Positions 20,895 through 30,767 of a stretch of DNA of 64,000 nucleotides are shown in pieces; the first letter of the stretch is position 1; every line of letters starts with the position of its first letter. The translations under genes were made by a program, and so were the position numbers. The notes beneath the pieces were generated by a model. The model was not told the DNA's origin. It made no database searches and saw only the letters and a list, made by a program, of their open reading frames with translations. The DNA comes from Sphingomonas sp. Y57 (lineage in GTDB: Bacteria > Pseudomonadota > Alphaproteobacteria > Sphingomonadales > Sphingomonadaceae), in assembly GCF_001015195.1 (NCBI RefSeq), contig NZ_LDES01000001.1, positions 25,859-89,858 of the forward strand. Reading direction: 5' to 3'.

Positions 20895-22423
20895 CAGGCC
20901 AGCCCCGGCAGCGCGATCGCCGCTGCCGTCACCAGCGCGCCGGAGCGGACGAGCGCGTTCGCGGCTTCCATGTCGGGGTGGAAATGCCGATCATGGTCCA
21001 GCATCGGCACCTGCGCGCGCAGCAGGGCCCGGGCGGCTTCGAGCGGGGCGCTGGACCGGAGCGGCGCGTGGAAGTCGCAGCCTTGCGCGGCGGCGAGCAG
21101 TTCGATGCCGACGATCGCATTGGCGTTGGCGGCCATGTCGAGCAGCCGCCGCGCGCCATGCGCCGCCATCGAGACATGGTCCTCCTGGTTGGCCGAGGTC
21201 GGCAGCGAGTCGACGCTGGCCGGGGTCGCGCGCTGCTTGTTCTCGGAAACCAGCGCGGCGGCCGTCACCTGCGGGATCATGAAGCCCGAATTGAGGCCCG
21301 GCTGCGGGGTCAGGAAGGCGGGCAGCCCCGACAACGCGGGATCGACCAGCATCGCGATCCGGCGTTCCGTGATCGATCCGATCTCGCAGATCGCCAGCGC
21401 GATCATGTCGGCGGCGAAGGCAACCGGTTCGGCGTGGAAATTGCCGCCCGACAGTGCTTCGTCGGTATCGGGGAAGATCAGCGGATTGTCCGAGACGCCG
21501 TTCGCCTCGATCTCCAGCGTCGTCGCGGCCTGGCGGAGCATGTCGAGCACCGCGCCCATCACCTGCGGCTGGCAGCGCAGGCAATAGGGATCCTGCACCC
21601 GTGCGTCGTCGACCAGGTGGCTCTCGCGGATCGCCGAGCTCCCCATGAGCCGGCGCAGCGCATCGGCCGTCTCGATCTGGCCGGGCTGGCGGCGCAGCGC
21701 GTGGATGCGGGGGTCGAACGGTGTGTCCGATCCCTTGGCCGCCTCGGTCGAAAGGGCGCCGGTGACGAGCGCCGAGCGGAAGATCGTCTCGGTCTCGAAC
21801 AGCCCGGCCAGCGCGTTGGCGGTGGAGAATTGCGTGCCGTTGAGCAGGGCGAGCCCTTCCTTCGGCCCCAGCGTCAGTGGGGACAGCCCCGCGCGGGCGA
21901 GCGCACCCTCGGCGCTCAGCACCTGGCCGGCCATCTCGATCTGGCCGACGCCGATCATCGCCGCCGCCATATGCGCGAGCGGCGCGAGGTCGCCCGATGC
22001 GCCGACCGACCCCTGCGACGGCACCACCGGGGTCAGCCCGGCGAGCAGCATCGCCTCCAGCATCTCCACCGTCTCCGGCCGCACGCCCGAGGCGCCCTGG
22101 GCGAGGCTGGCGAGCTTGAGTGCCATCATCAGCCGGACAACCGGGGTGGGGGAGGGCGCTCCGGTCCCCGCCGCATGGCTCAGCACGATGTTGCGCTGGA
22201 GCGTCGCGAGATCCTCGTCGCCGATCTTGACGCTGGCGAGCTTTCCGAAGCCGGTGTTGAGGCCGTAGACCGGCTTGTGCTGGGCGATGATCCGTTCGAC
22301 CGCCGCCGCACTTGCGGCGATGGCCGGGGCCGATGCGGGATCGAGGCTCGGCGCCGCACCCTGATAGATGGCGCGCCAGTCGGCGAGCGGCACGGCGCCC
22401 GGCTTGAGGAGGATGTCGCTCAT
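20894..22423 (-). CDS. hutH: Histidine ammonia-lyase
   Basis: First step of the pathway: histidine gives urocanate and ammonia. 509 residues, the family length. The Ala-Ser-Gly triad that cyclises to the MIO electrophile is at residues 142-144 ([16 protein letters not shown]), the same position as in the Pseudomonas enzyme. Other hallmarks: [12 protein letters not shown] near 53 and [14 protein letters not shown] near 270. ATG at 22423 overlaps the hutI stop (ATGA). The frame is open much further upstream over hutI, but that part is antisense-phase noise in another frame. Confidence 0.97.
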   Translation of the reverse strand: MSDILLKPGAVPLADWRAIYQGAAPSLDPASAPAIAASAAAVERIIAQHKPVYGLNTGFGKLASVKIGDEDLATLQRNIVLSHAAGTGAPSPTPVVRLMMALKLASLAQGASGVRPETVEMLEAMLLAGLTPVVPSQGSVGASGDLAPLAHMAAAMIGVGQIEMAGQVLSAEGALARAGLSPLTLGPKEGLALLNGTQFSTANALAGLFETETIFRSALVTGALSTEAAKGSDTPFDPRIHALRRQPGQIETADALRRLMGSSAIRESHLVDDARVQDPYCLRCQPQVMGAVLDMLRQAATTLEIEANGVSDNPLIFPDTDEALSGGNFHAEPVAFAADMIALAICEIGSITERRIAMLVDPALSGLPAFLTPQPGLNSGFMIPQVTAAALVSENKQRATPASVDSLPTSANQEDHVSMAAHGARRLLDMAANANAIVGIELLAAAQGCDFHAPLRSSAPLEAARALLRAQVPMLDHDRHFHPDMEAANALVRSGALVTAAAIALPGLA

Positions 22424-23619
22424 AGGCCTTTCCAGATGCGGGAGTGGAGGGGATTGAAGCCGATGCGGTAGACGAGCTCGGCGGGGCGCTCGACGTCCCA
22501 GATGGCGAGGTCGCAGCTCTTGCCGGGCTCGAGCGTGCCCGTCTCTGCCTGGAGGCCCAACGCGCGCGCCGCGTTGCGGGTGACGCCGGCCAGGCATTCG
22601 TCGACGGTCAGACGGAACAGCGTCGCGCCCATGTTCATCGTCAGCAGCAGCGACGTGAGCGGCGAGGTTCCGGGATTGCAGTCGGTGGCGATCGCGATCG
22701 GCACGCCCGCCGCGCGCAGCCCGTCGACCGGCGGCAGCTTCGTCTCGCGCATGAAATAATAGGCGCCGGGCAGCAGCGTCGCGACGGTTCCGGCGCGCGC
22801 CATCGCGGCGATGCCGTCCGCGTCGAGATATTCGAGATGGTCGGCCGACAGCGCGCCCGCCTCGGCCGCCAGCTTCGCGCCGTGCAGGTTGGAGAGCTGC
22901 TCGGCATGGAGCTTGACCGGCAGGCCCGCCGCCCGCGCCGCGTCGAACACGCGCTCGGTCTGCGCCGCCGTGAAGCCGATACCCTCGCAAAAGGCGTCGA
23001 CCGCGTCCGCCAGCCCCGCGCGGGCGGCGGCGGGGATCATCTCGTGGCAGATCAGGTCGACATAGCCGTCGGCGTCTCCCGCATATTCGGGCGGCAGTGC
23101 GTGCGCCCCCAGCAGGGTGGTGCGGATGCCGACCGGCCGGGCCTCGCCCAGCCGCCGCGCGGCCCGCAGCATCTTCAGCTCGTCGGCCACCGTCAGGCCA
23201 TAGCCCGACTTGACCTCGACCGTCGTCGCGCCCTCGGCGATCAATGCGTCCAGCCGGGGAAGGGCCAGGTGGAGCAGCCTGTCCTCGTCGGCCTCGCGGG
23301 TCGCGCGCATCGTCGAGACGATGCCGCCACCGGCGCGCGCGATTTCCTCATAGGAAGCGCCCGCCAGCCGAAGCTCGAACTCGTGCGCGCGGTCCCCGCC
23401 ATGGATGAGGTGGGTGTGGCAGTCGATCAGCCCCGGCGTGATCCAGCGGCCGTCGAGATTCTCGGCCCGCTCGGGATCGAAGGCGGGCGCATCGGCCGCC
23501 GGCCCGGCATAGAGAATGCGCCCGCCGCTCGCCGCGACCACGCCATCCTCGACGATACCGAGGCCATTCCCCGCCATCGTCGCCAGCCGTGCGTCCCGCC
23601 AGAGCCTGTCGCATCGCAT
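22420..23619 (-). CDS. hutI: Imidazolonepropionase
   Basis: Third step: 4-imidazolone-5-propanoate is hydrolysed to N-formimino-glutamate. 399-residue metal-dependent amidohydrolase. Metal ligands H68 and H70 are in [21 protein letters not shown]; further blocks [36 protein letters not shown] and [14 protein letters not shown] carry the other ligands and substrate contacts. First gene of the minus-strand hut operon; its start lies 43 bp from the HutC operator. Assignment is firm. Confidence 0.97.
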   Translation of the reverse strand: MRCDRLWRDARLATMAGNGLGIVEDGVVAASGGRILYAGPAADAPAFDPERAENLDGRWITPGLIDCHTHLIHGGDRAHEFELRLAGASYEEIARAGGGIVSTMRATREADEDRLLHLALPRLDALIAEGATTVEVKSGYGLTVADELKMLRAARRLGEARPVGIRTTLLGAHALPPEYAGDADGYVDLICHEMIPAAARAGLADAVDAFCEGIGFTAAQTERVFDAARAAGLPVKLHAEQLSNLHGAKLAAEAGALSADHLEYLDADGIAAMARAGTVATLLPGAYYFMRETKLPPVDGLRAAGVPIAIATDCNPGTSPLTSLLLTMNMGATLFRLTVDECLAGVTRNAARALGLQAETGTLEPGKSCDLAIWDVERPAELVYRIGFNPLHSRIWKGL

Positions 23620-23661
23620 CCGCCGAATCTCCCTTGCCCGGCATCATTGCACCGGCACCCA

Positions 23662-23679
23662 ATAATGTATAGACATTAT
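23662..23679. promoter_or_regulatory. HutC operator between hutI and hutF
   Basis: ATAATGT-ATAG-ACATTAT is a perfect 7-bp inverted repeat with a 4-bp centre in the 74-bp gap between the divergent hut units. The core TGTATAGACA resembles the TGTATA-TACA core of known HutC sites in gammaproteobacteria. hutC itself is in the plus-strand unit, so autoregulation with urocanate as inducer is expected. The site is 14 bp before the hutF ATG and probably overlaps promoter elements of both units. Confidence 0.8.
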
Positions 23680-23693
23680 CGTGGGAGGTGACG

Positions 23694-25052
23694 ATGCACG
23701 GCGAACAATCTTTCCATTTCGACCGGATCTCGCTGCCCGAAGGCTGGGTGAAGGATGTCGCGATCACCGTGCGCGATGGCTTGATCGCCACCATCGCGAA
23801 AGGCGTTGCTCCGGCTGCGGGCATCGAGCGCCACGCGATCGCGCTGCCCGGCCTGCCCAACCTGCACAGCCACGCCTTCCAGCGCGGCATGGCGGGGCTG
23901 GCCGAGGTCAATCTGGGCGGCGACGACAGTTTCTGGAGCTGGCGCGAGACGATGTACCGCTTCGTCGCCCGGCTGACTCCCGATCATCTGCGCGCGATTG
24001 CGGCGCAGGCCTATGTCGAGATGCTGGAGACGGGCTTCACCAGGGTCGGCGAGTTCCATTATCTCCACCACGACATCGGCGGCGGCGCCTTCGCCGATCC
24101 GGCAGCGATGAGCCTTGCGATCGTCGAGGCGGCGGCCGAGACCGGGATCGCGCTCACCCATCTGCCGGTCTTCTACGCCCATGCCGGCTTCGGCGGGCTG
24201 GCGCCGGGCGAGGGGCAGCGCCGCTTCGTCCACGACGTAGACGGCTATGCGCGGCTGATCGATCGCCTGCGGGCACCGCTTGCGACGCTCCCCGACGCGG
24301 TGCTCGGCGTCGCGCCGCACAGCCTGCGCGCGGTGACGCCCGACGAGCTGGCGGCGGTCGCGGCGCTCGGCGATGGCCCGGTCCACATCCACATCGCCGA
24401 ACAGGTCAAGGAGGTCGAGGACTGCCTCGCCTGGAGCGGGGCGCGGCCGATCGAATGGCTGCTCGGCCATACCCCGGTCGACGCGCGCTGGTGCCTCGTC
24501 CACGCGACCCATATGACGGACGAGGAGGCGCGCCGATCGGCGGAGAGCGGCGCGGTCGCCGGGCTTTGTCCGATCACCGAGGCCAATCTGGGCGACGGCA
24601 TCTTCCCCGCCGATTCCTTCCTTGCCGCGGGCGGTGCCTATGGCGTCGGATCGGATTCGAACGTGCTGATCGACGCGAGCGAGGAGCTTCGTCTGCTCGA
24701 ATATGGCCAGCGGCTCGCCCATCGGCGGCGCAACCGGCTCGCCCCGGCGGGCGCGTCGGTCGGCGACACGCTGCATCGCGCGGCGGTGGCGGGAGGCGCG
24801 CGGGCACTCGGCGCGCCGGCGGGGCTGGTAGTCGGCCATCCGGCCGATTTCGTGACGCTCGACGCCGATCATCCGGCGCTGGCGGAGCGCGACGCCGGGC
24901 TGCTTACCGACGGCTGGCTGTTCGCCGCCGGGCGGCAGGCGATCGATGGGGTCTGGCGGCGCGGGCGCCGGCTCGTTACGGCAGGTCGCCATGCCGATCG
25001 CGCGCGGATCGCCGCGCGCTATCGCCGGGTATTGGGGGAAGTGCTGGCATGA
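23694..25052 (+). CDS. hutF: Formimidoylglutamate deiminase
   Basis: Fourth step: N-formimino-glutamate is hydrolysed to N-formyl-glutamate and ammonia. 452-residue amidohydrolase. Metal ligands H58 and H60 in LPNLHSHAFQRGMAG; then ETGFTRVGEFHYLHHD, HIHIAEQVKEVEDCLAWSG and GLCPITEANLGDGIFP, all typical of HutF, and GVGSDSNVLID with the catalytic Asp. ATG at 23694 is preferred over GTG at 23688, which would overlap the GGGAGG ribosome site. Its stop overlaps hutC (ATGA). First gene of the plus-strand hut unit. Confidence 0.96.
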   Translation: MHGEQSFHFDRISLPEGWVKDVAITVRDGLIATIAKGVAPAAGIERHAIALPGLPNLHSHAFQRGMAGLAEVNLGGDDSFWSWRETMYRFVARLTPDHLRAIAAQAYVEMLETGFTRVGEFHYLHHDIGGGAFADPAAMSLAIVEAAAETGIALTHLPVFYAHAGFGGLAPGEGQRRFVHDVDGYARLIDRLRAPLATLPDAVLGVAPHSLRAVTPDELAAVAALGDGPVHIHIAEQVKEVEDCLAWSGARPIEWLLGHTPVDARWCLVHATHMTDEEARRSAESGAVAGLCPITEANLGDGIFPADSFLAAGGAYGVGSDSNVLIDASEELRLLEYGQRLAHRRRNRLAPAGASVGDTLHRAAVAGGARALGAPAGLVVGHPADFVTLDADHPALAERDAGLLTDGWLFAAGRQAIDGVWRRGRRLVTAGRHADRARIAARYRRVLGEVLA

Positions 25053-25750
25053 CGCGCGTCGCAATCCACGATCGTATCCGTCGCGAGATCGAGGAGCGGA
25101 TCATGTCGGGCGCCTGGGAGGCCGGGCACCGGCTGCCGTCCGAACATGCGCTGATGGCCGAATATGGCTGCTCGCGGATGACCGTCCACAAGGCGATCGA
25201 CGGGCTGGTCGATCGCGGGCTGATCGAGCGGCGCAAGCGCGCCGGCAGCTTCGTCGCCGCGCCCAGGGTCCACCGCGCCGCGCTGGAGATTCCCGACGTG
25301 GCGAGCGAGGTCGCCGCGCAGGGCAAGGACTATCGGCTCGGCCTGATCTCTCGCGTCGAGCGGGAGGCCGACCAGCGCGATCGCGAACTGCTGGAGATAT
25401 CGGGCGGCCCGGTCCTCGCGCTCCACTGCCTCCACCGCGCCGACGGCAAGCCCTTCGCGCTGGAGGAGCGGCTGATCAGCCTCGCCGCCGTCCCCGCCGC
25501 CCGCGACGCCGATTTCGCGCAGCAGAGCCCCGGCGCCTGGCTGCTCGCCCATGTCCCCTGGACCGACGCCCGCCACCGCATCAGCGCGATCGCCGCGACC
25601 CGCACGATCGCCGACCGGCTGACCGTGCCGCAGGGCAGCCCCTGCCTCTCGGTCGAGCGCTGGACCTGGCGCAACGACGCGCGGATCACCTATGCTCGCC
25701 AGGTCTATCCCGGCGACCGCCATGCGCTGGTGGCGAGTTTCCTGGCCTGA
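25049..25750 (+). CDS. hutC: Histidine utilisation repressor, GntR family
   Basis: A 233-residue GntR/HutC-type repressor. Winged helix at about residues 5-70 (IHDRIRREIEERIMSGAWEA, then HRLPSEHALMAEYGCSRMTV) and a UTRA effector domain at about 95-228, ending in ITYARQVYPGDRH, which in known HutC binds urocanate. Starts inside the hutF stop (ATGA overlap), so it is made together with HutF and should control both hut units through the palindrome at 23662-23679. Confidence 0.95.
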   Translation: MTRVAIHDRIRREIEERIMSGAWEAGHRLPSEHALMAEYGCSRMTVHKAIDGLVDRGLIERRKRAGSFVAAPRVHRAALEIPDVASEVAAQGKDYRLGLISRVEREADQRDRELLEISGGPVLALHCLHRADGKPFALEERLISLAAVPAARDADFAQQSPGAWLLAHVPWTDARHRISAIAATRTIADRLTVPQGSPCLSVERWTWRNDARITYARQVYPGDRHALVASFLA

Positions 25751-25843
25751 GCGTCCGCTGAATTCCATTCTCTGTTTGTTCTTGGCTTTGGCGGCCCGTT
25801 GCGCCATCCTTTCGAGGCTTGGACAGCGACGGGGCGGACGGGG

Positions 25844-26116
25844 ATGGGAGATGTCCACACAAATAAAATGGCGGCTGTGCTGCTTACGTTCGGCCTGCTG
25901 GTAGCCTGCAAGGGCAAATATGCCGACATGTCGTTCGAGGAAATCCAGGCGATGGCCCGGAGGCTGCCGCTGGCCGAGCGGTATGATTTTTACCTTGAGG
26001 TTCGCGGCAATTCGCGGCTGCCTCCGAATGATCAGGTGAAATATGACATCGTTGCCTGGGCGATCCGGCGTGGCGATATACGATCGGGCGGGCGATGCGC
26101 AATTCAGGCGAACTAA
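25844..26116 (+). CDS. Small putative lipoprotein
   Basis: A 90-residue protein with a lipoprotein signal: a Lys near the start, hydrophobic stretch MAAVLLTFGLLVAC, lipobox LVAC and mature start CKGKYADMSFEEIQAMARRL. The remainder is helical with charged residues (AERYDFYLEVRGNSRL). Start uncertain: ATG 25844 gives a positively charged n-region, ATG 25868 does not. The next reading frame (26095-26331) overlaps its end by 22 bp and looks like a continuation, so the two may be one gene split by a frameshift. I do not recognise a family. Confidence 0.55.
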   Translation: MGDVHTNKMAAVLLTFGLLVACKGKYADMSFEEIQAMARRLPLAERYDFYLEVRGNSRLPPNDQVKYDIVAWAIRRGDIRSGGRCAIQAN

Positions 26117-26331
26117 GCAGGGCCTTGCCAGTGCTCAGCGCTTTCGGGCGGTCCTGCACAAAGGCCGAATATCGGCGTTTGCGCGATGCCGTGAAGCGGC
26201 TGACCTATGACGGCACCGACGATCAGCGATATATGTTCTCCTCCGTGGACAATGCCTGCGGAATAACATCGCTGCGGCGCGGACCCGAAAAGTACGAGAC
26301 CATCGCCGACGCGTTCGACTTGCAACCTTGA
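26095..26331 (+). CDS. Short hypothetical protein, possibly the other half of a frameshifted gene
   Basis: A 78-residue frame with two cysteines (near 20 and 55) and balanced composition (AEYRRLRDAVKRLTYDGTDD). It overlaps the lipoprotein gene in another frame. This frame is open from 26047, so a single-base shift anywhere in 26047-26116 would fuse both into a protein of about 165-170 residues. It could equally be a small independent gene coupled to the first. Function unknown. Confidence 0.4.
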   Translation: MRNSGELSRALPVLSAFGRSCTKAEYRRLRDAVKRLTYDGTDDQRYMFSSVDNACGITSLRRGPEKYETIADAFDLQP

Positions 26332-26373
26332 GAGGGCAGACGCATTCTTTCCTTCTCAGGGAGAGAGGCAGGC

Positions 26374-27261
26374 ATGCGGCTCGACGACGAAAGCGAAAGC
26401 ACCAATTACGAGATCCGGTCGGGACGCGGCGGCGGCGGGTTCGGCCTGCCGGTCGGCATTCCGCTCGGCCGGGGCGGGCTCGGCTGCGGGTCGCTGATCC
26501 TGATCGGCATCATCTCGCTGGTGCTCGGCGTCAATCCGCTGACGCTGCTCGGCGACGGCGGCGGGCAGGGGCCGGTCGTGCCGCGGCAGTCCGAGCCGGG
26601 CGAGGCGCCGGGATCGTCGGGCGAGAAGACGCCGGTGATGAGCCGCTCGCTCAAGGTGCTCGGCTCGACCGAGCGGGTCTGGGGTCGGCTGTTCGAGGAG
26701 CAGGGCGGCACCTACCAGCCGACCACATTGGTGTTCTATTCGGGCGGCACCCAGGCGGGCTGCGGTTTCGCCAACGCCTCGGCCGGACCTTTCTATTGCC
26801 CGGCGGACAAGCGCATCTTCCTCGACACCAGTTTCTTCGATGAGCTGAGCGGCCGCTTCGGCGCGCCGGGCGATTTCGCCCAGGCCTATGTCATCGCGCA
26901 TGAGGTCGGCCATCATGTCCAGGACCTCGAAGGCACGCTCGACAAGGTCCATGCCGCGCAGAACCGGCTGAGCGAGCGCGAGGCCAATGCCTTGCAGGTC
27001 AAGGTCGAGCTGCAGGCCGATTGCTATGCCGGCGTGTGGGCGGCGCAGGACCGCAACCTGCTCGAACCCGGCGACGCCGAGGCGGGGCTGCGCGCGGCAG
27101 CCGCGGTCGGCGACGACACGCTCCAGAAGGCGAGCCAGGGTTATGTCGTGCCCGAAGGCTTCACCCATGGCAGCGCCGCCGACCGCCAGAAATGGCTGCG
27201 CATCGGGCTCGACAGCGGCGATCCGGCGCGCTGCGACACCTTTGGATCGCGGGGCCCCTGA
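26374..27261 (+). CDS. Neutral zinc metallopeptidase, YpfJ family
   Basis: A 295-residue membrane-anchored putative zinc peptidase. Gly-rich N-terminus, one membrane segment about residues 39-55 (GSLILIGIISLVLGVN), then a periplasmic domain. The zinc motif HEVGHH with the preceding AYVIAH block is near residue 175, and the further ligand region ELQADCYAGVWAA near 215 is typical of the family. Two Cys in QAGCGFANASAGPFYCP suggest a disulfide. ATG at 26374 has GGGAGAGAGG upstream. The next gene starts inside its stop (TGATG), so the three genes to 28927 form one unit. Substrate unknown. Confidence 0.92.
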   Translation: MRLDDESESTNYEIRSGRGGGGFGLPVGIPLGRGGLGCGSLILIGIISLVLGVNPLTLLGDGGGQGPVVPRQSEPGEAPGSSGEKTPVMSRSLKVLGSTERVWGRLFEEQGGTYQPTTLVFYSGGTQAGCGFANASAGPFYCPADKRIFLDTSFFDELSGRFGAPGDFAQAYVIAHEVGHHVQDLEGTLDKVHAAQNRLSEREANALQVKVELQADCYAGVWAAQDRNLLEPGDAEAGLRAAAAVGDDTLQKASQGYVVPEGFTHGSAADRQKWLRIGLDSGDPARCDTFGSRGP

Positions 27262-28022
27262 TGCAGCATTGGCCGGACCGCCTGTGGATCATCCGCCACG
27301 GTCAGAGTGCCGGCAATGTCGCGCGCGACGCGGCGCACGAGGCGGAGCTCGACCGCATCGCGATCAGCGGGCGAGACGTCGACGTGCCGCTCAGCCGGCT
27401 CGGCGAGGAACAGGCCAACGCACTCGGCCACTGGTTCGCCTCGGGCGCGGAGGGCGACCGGCCCGACGTGCTGCTGTCCTCCCCCTATCGCCGCGCGCTG
27501 CAGACCGCGCGGCGCTTCCGTGACGCGGGCGGGGCGGACCCCGACGAGCGCATCTGCATGGACGAGCGGTTGCGCGAGAAGGAGTTCGGTATCCTCGACG
27601 GGCTGACCACCCAGGGTGTCGCCAGCCATTTCCCGGATCAGGCCGGCTTCCGCCGGACGCTCGGCAAATTCTATCACCGGCCGCCGGGCGGCGAGAGCTG
27701 GTGCGACGTGATCCTGCGGCTGCGCTCGCTGCTCGACACGGTGTCGCTCCATTATTCCGGGCGGCGGGTGATGATCTTCGCGCATCAGGTCGTCGTGCTG
27801 TGCCTGCGCTACATCATCGAGAATCTCGACGAGGCGGCGATCCTCGCGATCGACCGGAAGGGGGACGTCGCCAATTGCTCGGTGACCGAATATCGCTTCG
27901 ATCCCGATGCAGGGCGGAACGGCAACCTGGTGCTCGAACGCTACAATGCCACCGCGCCCATCGTCGCCGAGCATGCCGCGGTGACGCGCGCGCCCGATCC
28001 GATCGTGGCGGCGCGCGGATGA
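27261..28022 (+). CDS. Histidine phosphatase (phosphoglycerate-mutase-like) protein
   Basis: A 253-residue cytoplasmic phosphatase. The catalytic motif RHGQ is at residues 12-15 (LWIIRHGQSAGN), the second Arg block SSPYRRALQTA near 75, the Glu near 100 (REKEFGILDG), and the second His in VMIFAHQVVVLCL near 175. Substrate cannot be deduced; family members act on sugar phosphates, nucleotides or phosphoproteins. Overlaps the peptidase stop by one base and the nnrD-like start by four bases (ATGA). Confidence 0.9.
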   Translation: MQHWPDRLWIIRHGQSAGNVARDAAHEAELDRIAISGRDVDVPLSRLGEEQANALGHWFASGAEGDRPDVLLSSPYRRALQTARRFRDAGGADPDERICMDERLREKEFGILDGLTTQGVASHFPDQAGFRRTLGKFYHRPPGGESWCDVILRLRSLLDTVSLHYSGRRVMIFAHQVVVLCLRYIIENLDEAAILAIDRKGDVANCSVTEYRFDPDAGRNGNLVLERYNATAPIVAEHAAVTRAPDPIVAARG

Positions 28023-28927
28023 GCGGACATGTCGCGATCGATGCCGCCTGGCGAAGCGCGCATCCGCTGCCCGACCATCATGCCGGCACCGACAAGAACC
28101 AGCGTGGCCGCGTGCTGCTGGTCGGCGGCAGCATGTTCGTCCCCGGCGCGCTGGGGCTGACGGGGGAGGCGGTGTTGCGTGCTGGCGCGGGCAAGCTGCA
28201 GATCGCGACCGTCGACGCGGCGGCGATGCATCTGGGGGTGCTGGTCCCCGAGGCGGCGATGATCGGCCTGCCGACCGACAAGGACGGCGAGATCGGGAAA
28301 GGTGCGGCGGAGAAGCTGGCCGATGCCCTGTCCTATTGCGATTGCCTGCTGATAGGGCCGGGCATGGTGAGCCAGCCCAGCGCCCGCGCGCTGATCGAAG
28401 GGTTGCTGCCGCAGTTGCACGAGGGGCAGGTCGCGATCCTCGACGCAGCCGCCATCTCCTGCGCGCGTGCGTGCGCGCCGCTCATTGCCGCGCAGCAGGG
28501 CCGGGTGGTCCTGACCCCGCATCATGGCGAGATGGCGCGCCTGACCGGGATCGACGAGGCGGCGATCGACCATGATCCGCGCGATTCCGCGCGTGCGGTC
28601 GCGGCGGAGTTCGAGGCGGTCACCGTGCTCAAGGCCGCGGAGACCGTGGTTGCGGCGCCCGATGGTGAGACGCTGCTCTATTCGAGCGATTGCGTGGGCC
28701 TCGCCACGGGCGGGTCAGGCGACGTCCTCGCGGGCGTGATGGCGGGCCTGGCCGCGCGCGGGGCCGATCCGCTGACGGCGGCCGGCTGGGCCGTCTGGCT
28801 GCACGGGGAGGCGGGCAAGGCGGCGGCGCAGAGGGTCGGGCCGATCGGCTTCCTCGCCCGCGACCTTGCCATGGAGATACCCCGGCTGATGGCCGGGCTC
28901 GCCAGTTCCGCGTCAGCCGCCGGGTAG
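28019..28927 (+). CDS. nnrD: ADP-dependent NAD(P)H-hydrate dehydratase, stand-alone
   Basis: Repairs hydrated NAD(P)H (NADHX/NADPHX) by ATP- or ADP-driven dehydration. 302 residues, ribokinase-like fold: [20 protein letters not shown] near the start, [35 protein letters not shown] and the catalytic [12 protein letters not shown]. It lacks the epimerase domain. A second copy of this activity is fused to an epimerase at 49964-51337. ATGA overlap with the phosphatase gene. Its last 15 bp overlap, tail to tail, with the lactate dehydrogenase gene on the other strand. Confidence 0.92.
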   Translation: MSGHVAIDAAWRSAHPLPDHHAGTDKNQRGRVLLVGGSMFVPGALGLTGEAVLRAGAGKLQIATVDAAAMHLGVLVPEAAMIGLPTDKDGEIGKGAAEKLADALSYCDCLLIGPGMVSQPSARALIEGLLPQLHEGQVAILDAAAISCARACAPLIAAQQGRVVLTPHHGEMARLTGIDEAAIDHDPRDSARAVAAEFEAVTVLKAAETVVAAPDGETLLYSSDCVGLATGGSGDVLAGVMAGLAARGADPLTAAGWAVWLHGEAGKAAAQRVGPIGFLARDLAMEIPRLMAGLASSASAAG

Positions 28928-30067
28928 CTCGGCAAGGCTGCTGCGGTCGATCGCGTCAATCGAGGTGGCGCCGGTCAGCGCCATCGCAACCCGTATCTCC
29001 GCCTCGATCAGTTGGAGCAGATGGGCGACGCCGCGTTGTCCGCCACCGGCCAGAGCATAGATCCAGGCGCGCCCCAGCATCACCGTGTCGGCGCCCAGCG
29101 CGAGCAGCCGGACGACGTCGAGGCCCGAACGCACTCCGCCGTCGGCGAGTATCGGCAATGATCCGCCCACCGCGTCGGCGATCGGCGGCAGTGCGCGTGC
29201 CGTTGACAGCACGCCGTCGAGCTGGCGGCCGCCATGGTTGGATACGACGATGCCGTCGGCGCCGCTGGCGACCGCCTCGCGCGCATCCTCGGGGTCGAGG
29301 ATGCCCTTCAGGATCAGCGGTCCCTTCCACTCGCTGCGAATGAAATCGAGATCGCGCCAGTGGATCGCCGGATCGAAATTGCTGCCGACCCAGGCGAAGA
29401 AATCCTCGATGCCCTTGCGCCCGCCCAGCACCGGCGCGACATTTCCAAGATGGTGCGGGCGGCCGAGCAGGCCGACATCCCATGCCCAGCCGGGGCGCAT
29501 CATCGCCTGGCCGACGCGGCGGAGCTGACCGCCGAGGCCGGGCGCGCCCGACAGGCCACTGCGGCGGTCGCGATAGCGTGTCCCGGGGACCGGCATGTCG
29601 ATCGTGAAGACCAGCGCCGAGCAGCCCGCCTCCACCGCCTGTGCGAGCAGGTCGCGCATGAAGGCACGATCGCGGATCATGTAGAGTTGGAACCAAAAGG
29701 GCCTGGCCGCGCCGCGTGCCACCTCGGCCAGCGGACAGGCCGAGACCGTCGAGAGGGTGAAGGGAATACCGGCCGTCTCGGCCGCGCGCACCGCCTGCAC
29801 TTCCCCGCGTCTTGCCGAGAGCCCGGCGAGGCCGATCGGTGCGAGCGCCACCGGCATCGCCAGCTTCTGGCCGAACAGCTCGGTCGACAGGTCGATCCGG
29901 GAGACGTCGCGCAGCACCCGCTGCCGCAATGCGATCGCCTCCAGATCGGCAATGTTGCGGCGCAGGGTCACCTCGGCATAGGCGCCGCCGTCGATATACT
30001 CGAACAGGAAGTGCGGCAGGCGTCGGCGCGCCGCTTCGCGATAGTCGATCGCCGATGCTGCGATCAT
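28913..30067 (-). CDS. lldD: FMN-dependent L-lactate dehydrogenase family protein
   Basis: Oxidises L-lactate (or a related 2-hydroxy acid) to the keto acid, passing electrons to the respiratory chain. 384 residues, FMN-dependent alpha-hydroxy-acid dehydrogenase family. Hallmarks: [15 protein letters not shown] with the conserved Tyr near 20, [35 protein letters not shown], and the catalytic His in [14 protein letters not shown] with the FMN-phosphate block [16 protein letters not shown] at 30067; a longer open frame upstream covers the nitroreductase antiparallel and is not coding. Follows the nitroreductase after 29 bp in one operon. Related enzymes use glycolate or mandelate, so the substrate is likely but not certain. 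Confidence 0.9.
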   Translation of the reverse strand: MIAASAIDYREAARRRLPHFLFEYIDGGAYAEVTLRRNIADLEAIALRQRVLRDVSRIDLSTELFGQKLAMPVALAPIGLAGLSARRGEVQAVRAAETAGIPFTLSTVSACPLAEVARGAARPFWFQLYMIRDRAFMRDLLAQAVEAGCSALVFTIDMPVPGTRYRDRRSGLSGAPGLGGQLRRVGQAMMRPGWAWDVGLLGRPHHLGNVAPVLGGRKGIEDFFAWVGSNFDPAIHWRDLDFIRSEWKGPLILKGILDPEDAREAVASGADGIVVSNHGGRQLDGVLSTARALPPIADAVGGSLPILADGGVRSGLDVVRLLALGADTVMLGRAWIYALAGGGQRGVAHLLQLIEAEIRVAMALTGATSIDAIDRSSLAELPGG

Positions 30068-30096
30068 CTCGCCCTGTCCCCTTCCATGCGCTTCGC

Positions 30097-30666
30097 TCAG
30101 CCCGCGAAATTTCCGGCGAAGGCCACCTGATCGAGTGGCTTGCGATCGCTCGGAACCTCCCGCTCCCGATATTTTTCCGGCAGCACCGACGGGTCGGCCT
30201 GGCGACCGACCGCAACCGCAGCCTCGATCCGGAAACCATCGGGTACGCCCAGCTCCCGCCGCGCCGCGTCGAAATCGACGCCGGCCATGCCATGCGCGCG
30301 AAGGCCGAGCTTCTCCGCCTGCAGGGCGAGCGACATCCACGCGGCGCCGGTGTCGAAGCTATGCGTGTGCGACGGGCTGTCCTTGAATTTCGTGTCCGAC
30401 ACGAAGAAGATCAGCAGCGAGCTGTTCGCTGCCCAGGCCTGGTTGGCGGGAACGAGCAGGCCGAGAAAGCGATCCCAGTCCGCGTCGCCCTTTTCCGCAT
30501 AGAGCAGGCGCCAAGGCTGCGCGTTGAACGCCGACGGCGCCCAGCGCGCGGCGTCGAATAGCGCGTCGCGCTCCTCCGCAGACAGCTGCGATCCGTCGAA
30601 GGCGCGGGGGGACCAGCGGTCGAGGAACAGGCGGTCGACTTGGGTATCGCTGCTACGGTTGGTCAT
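30097..30666 (-). CDS. Nitroreductase family protein
   Basis: A 189-residue FMN/NAD(P)H oxidoreductase. Opening [20 protein letters not shown] and [20 protein letters not shown] form the FMN site; [20 protein letters not shown] is the dimer-interface helix. C-terminal [20 protein letters not shown] is typical of the short subfamily. ATG at 30666 has an AAGGA site. First gene of the unit with lldD. The physiological substrate is unknown. Confidence 0.92.
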   Translation of the reverse strand: MTNRSSDTQVDRLFLDRWSPRAFDGSQLSAEERDALFDAARWAPSAFNAQPWRLLYAEKGDADWDRFLGLLVPANQAWAANSSLLIFFVSDTKFKDSPSHTHSFDTGAAWMSLALQAEKLGLRAHGMAGVDFDAARRELGVPDGFRIEAAVAVGRQADPSVLPEKYREREVPSDRKPLDQVAFAGNFAG

Positions 30667-30767
30667 CGCGTCGTCCTTCTGTCAGGGGCCGCCGCCTGAT
30701 TAGACGGCGAAGGCTGTGGCCGCCAATGGCCGGAACGGAAAACTTCTGTTCGCAAATCTGCGTCGAT

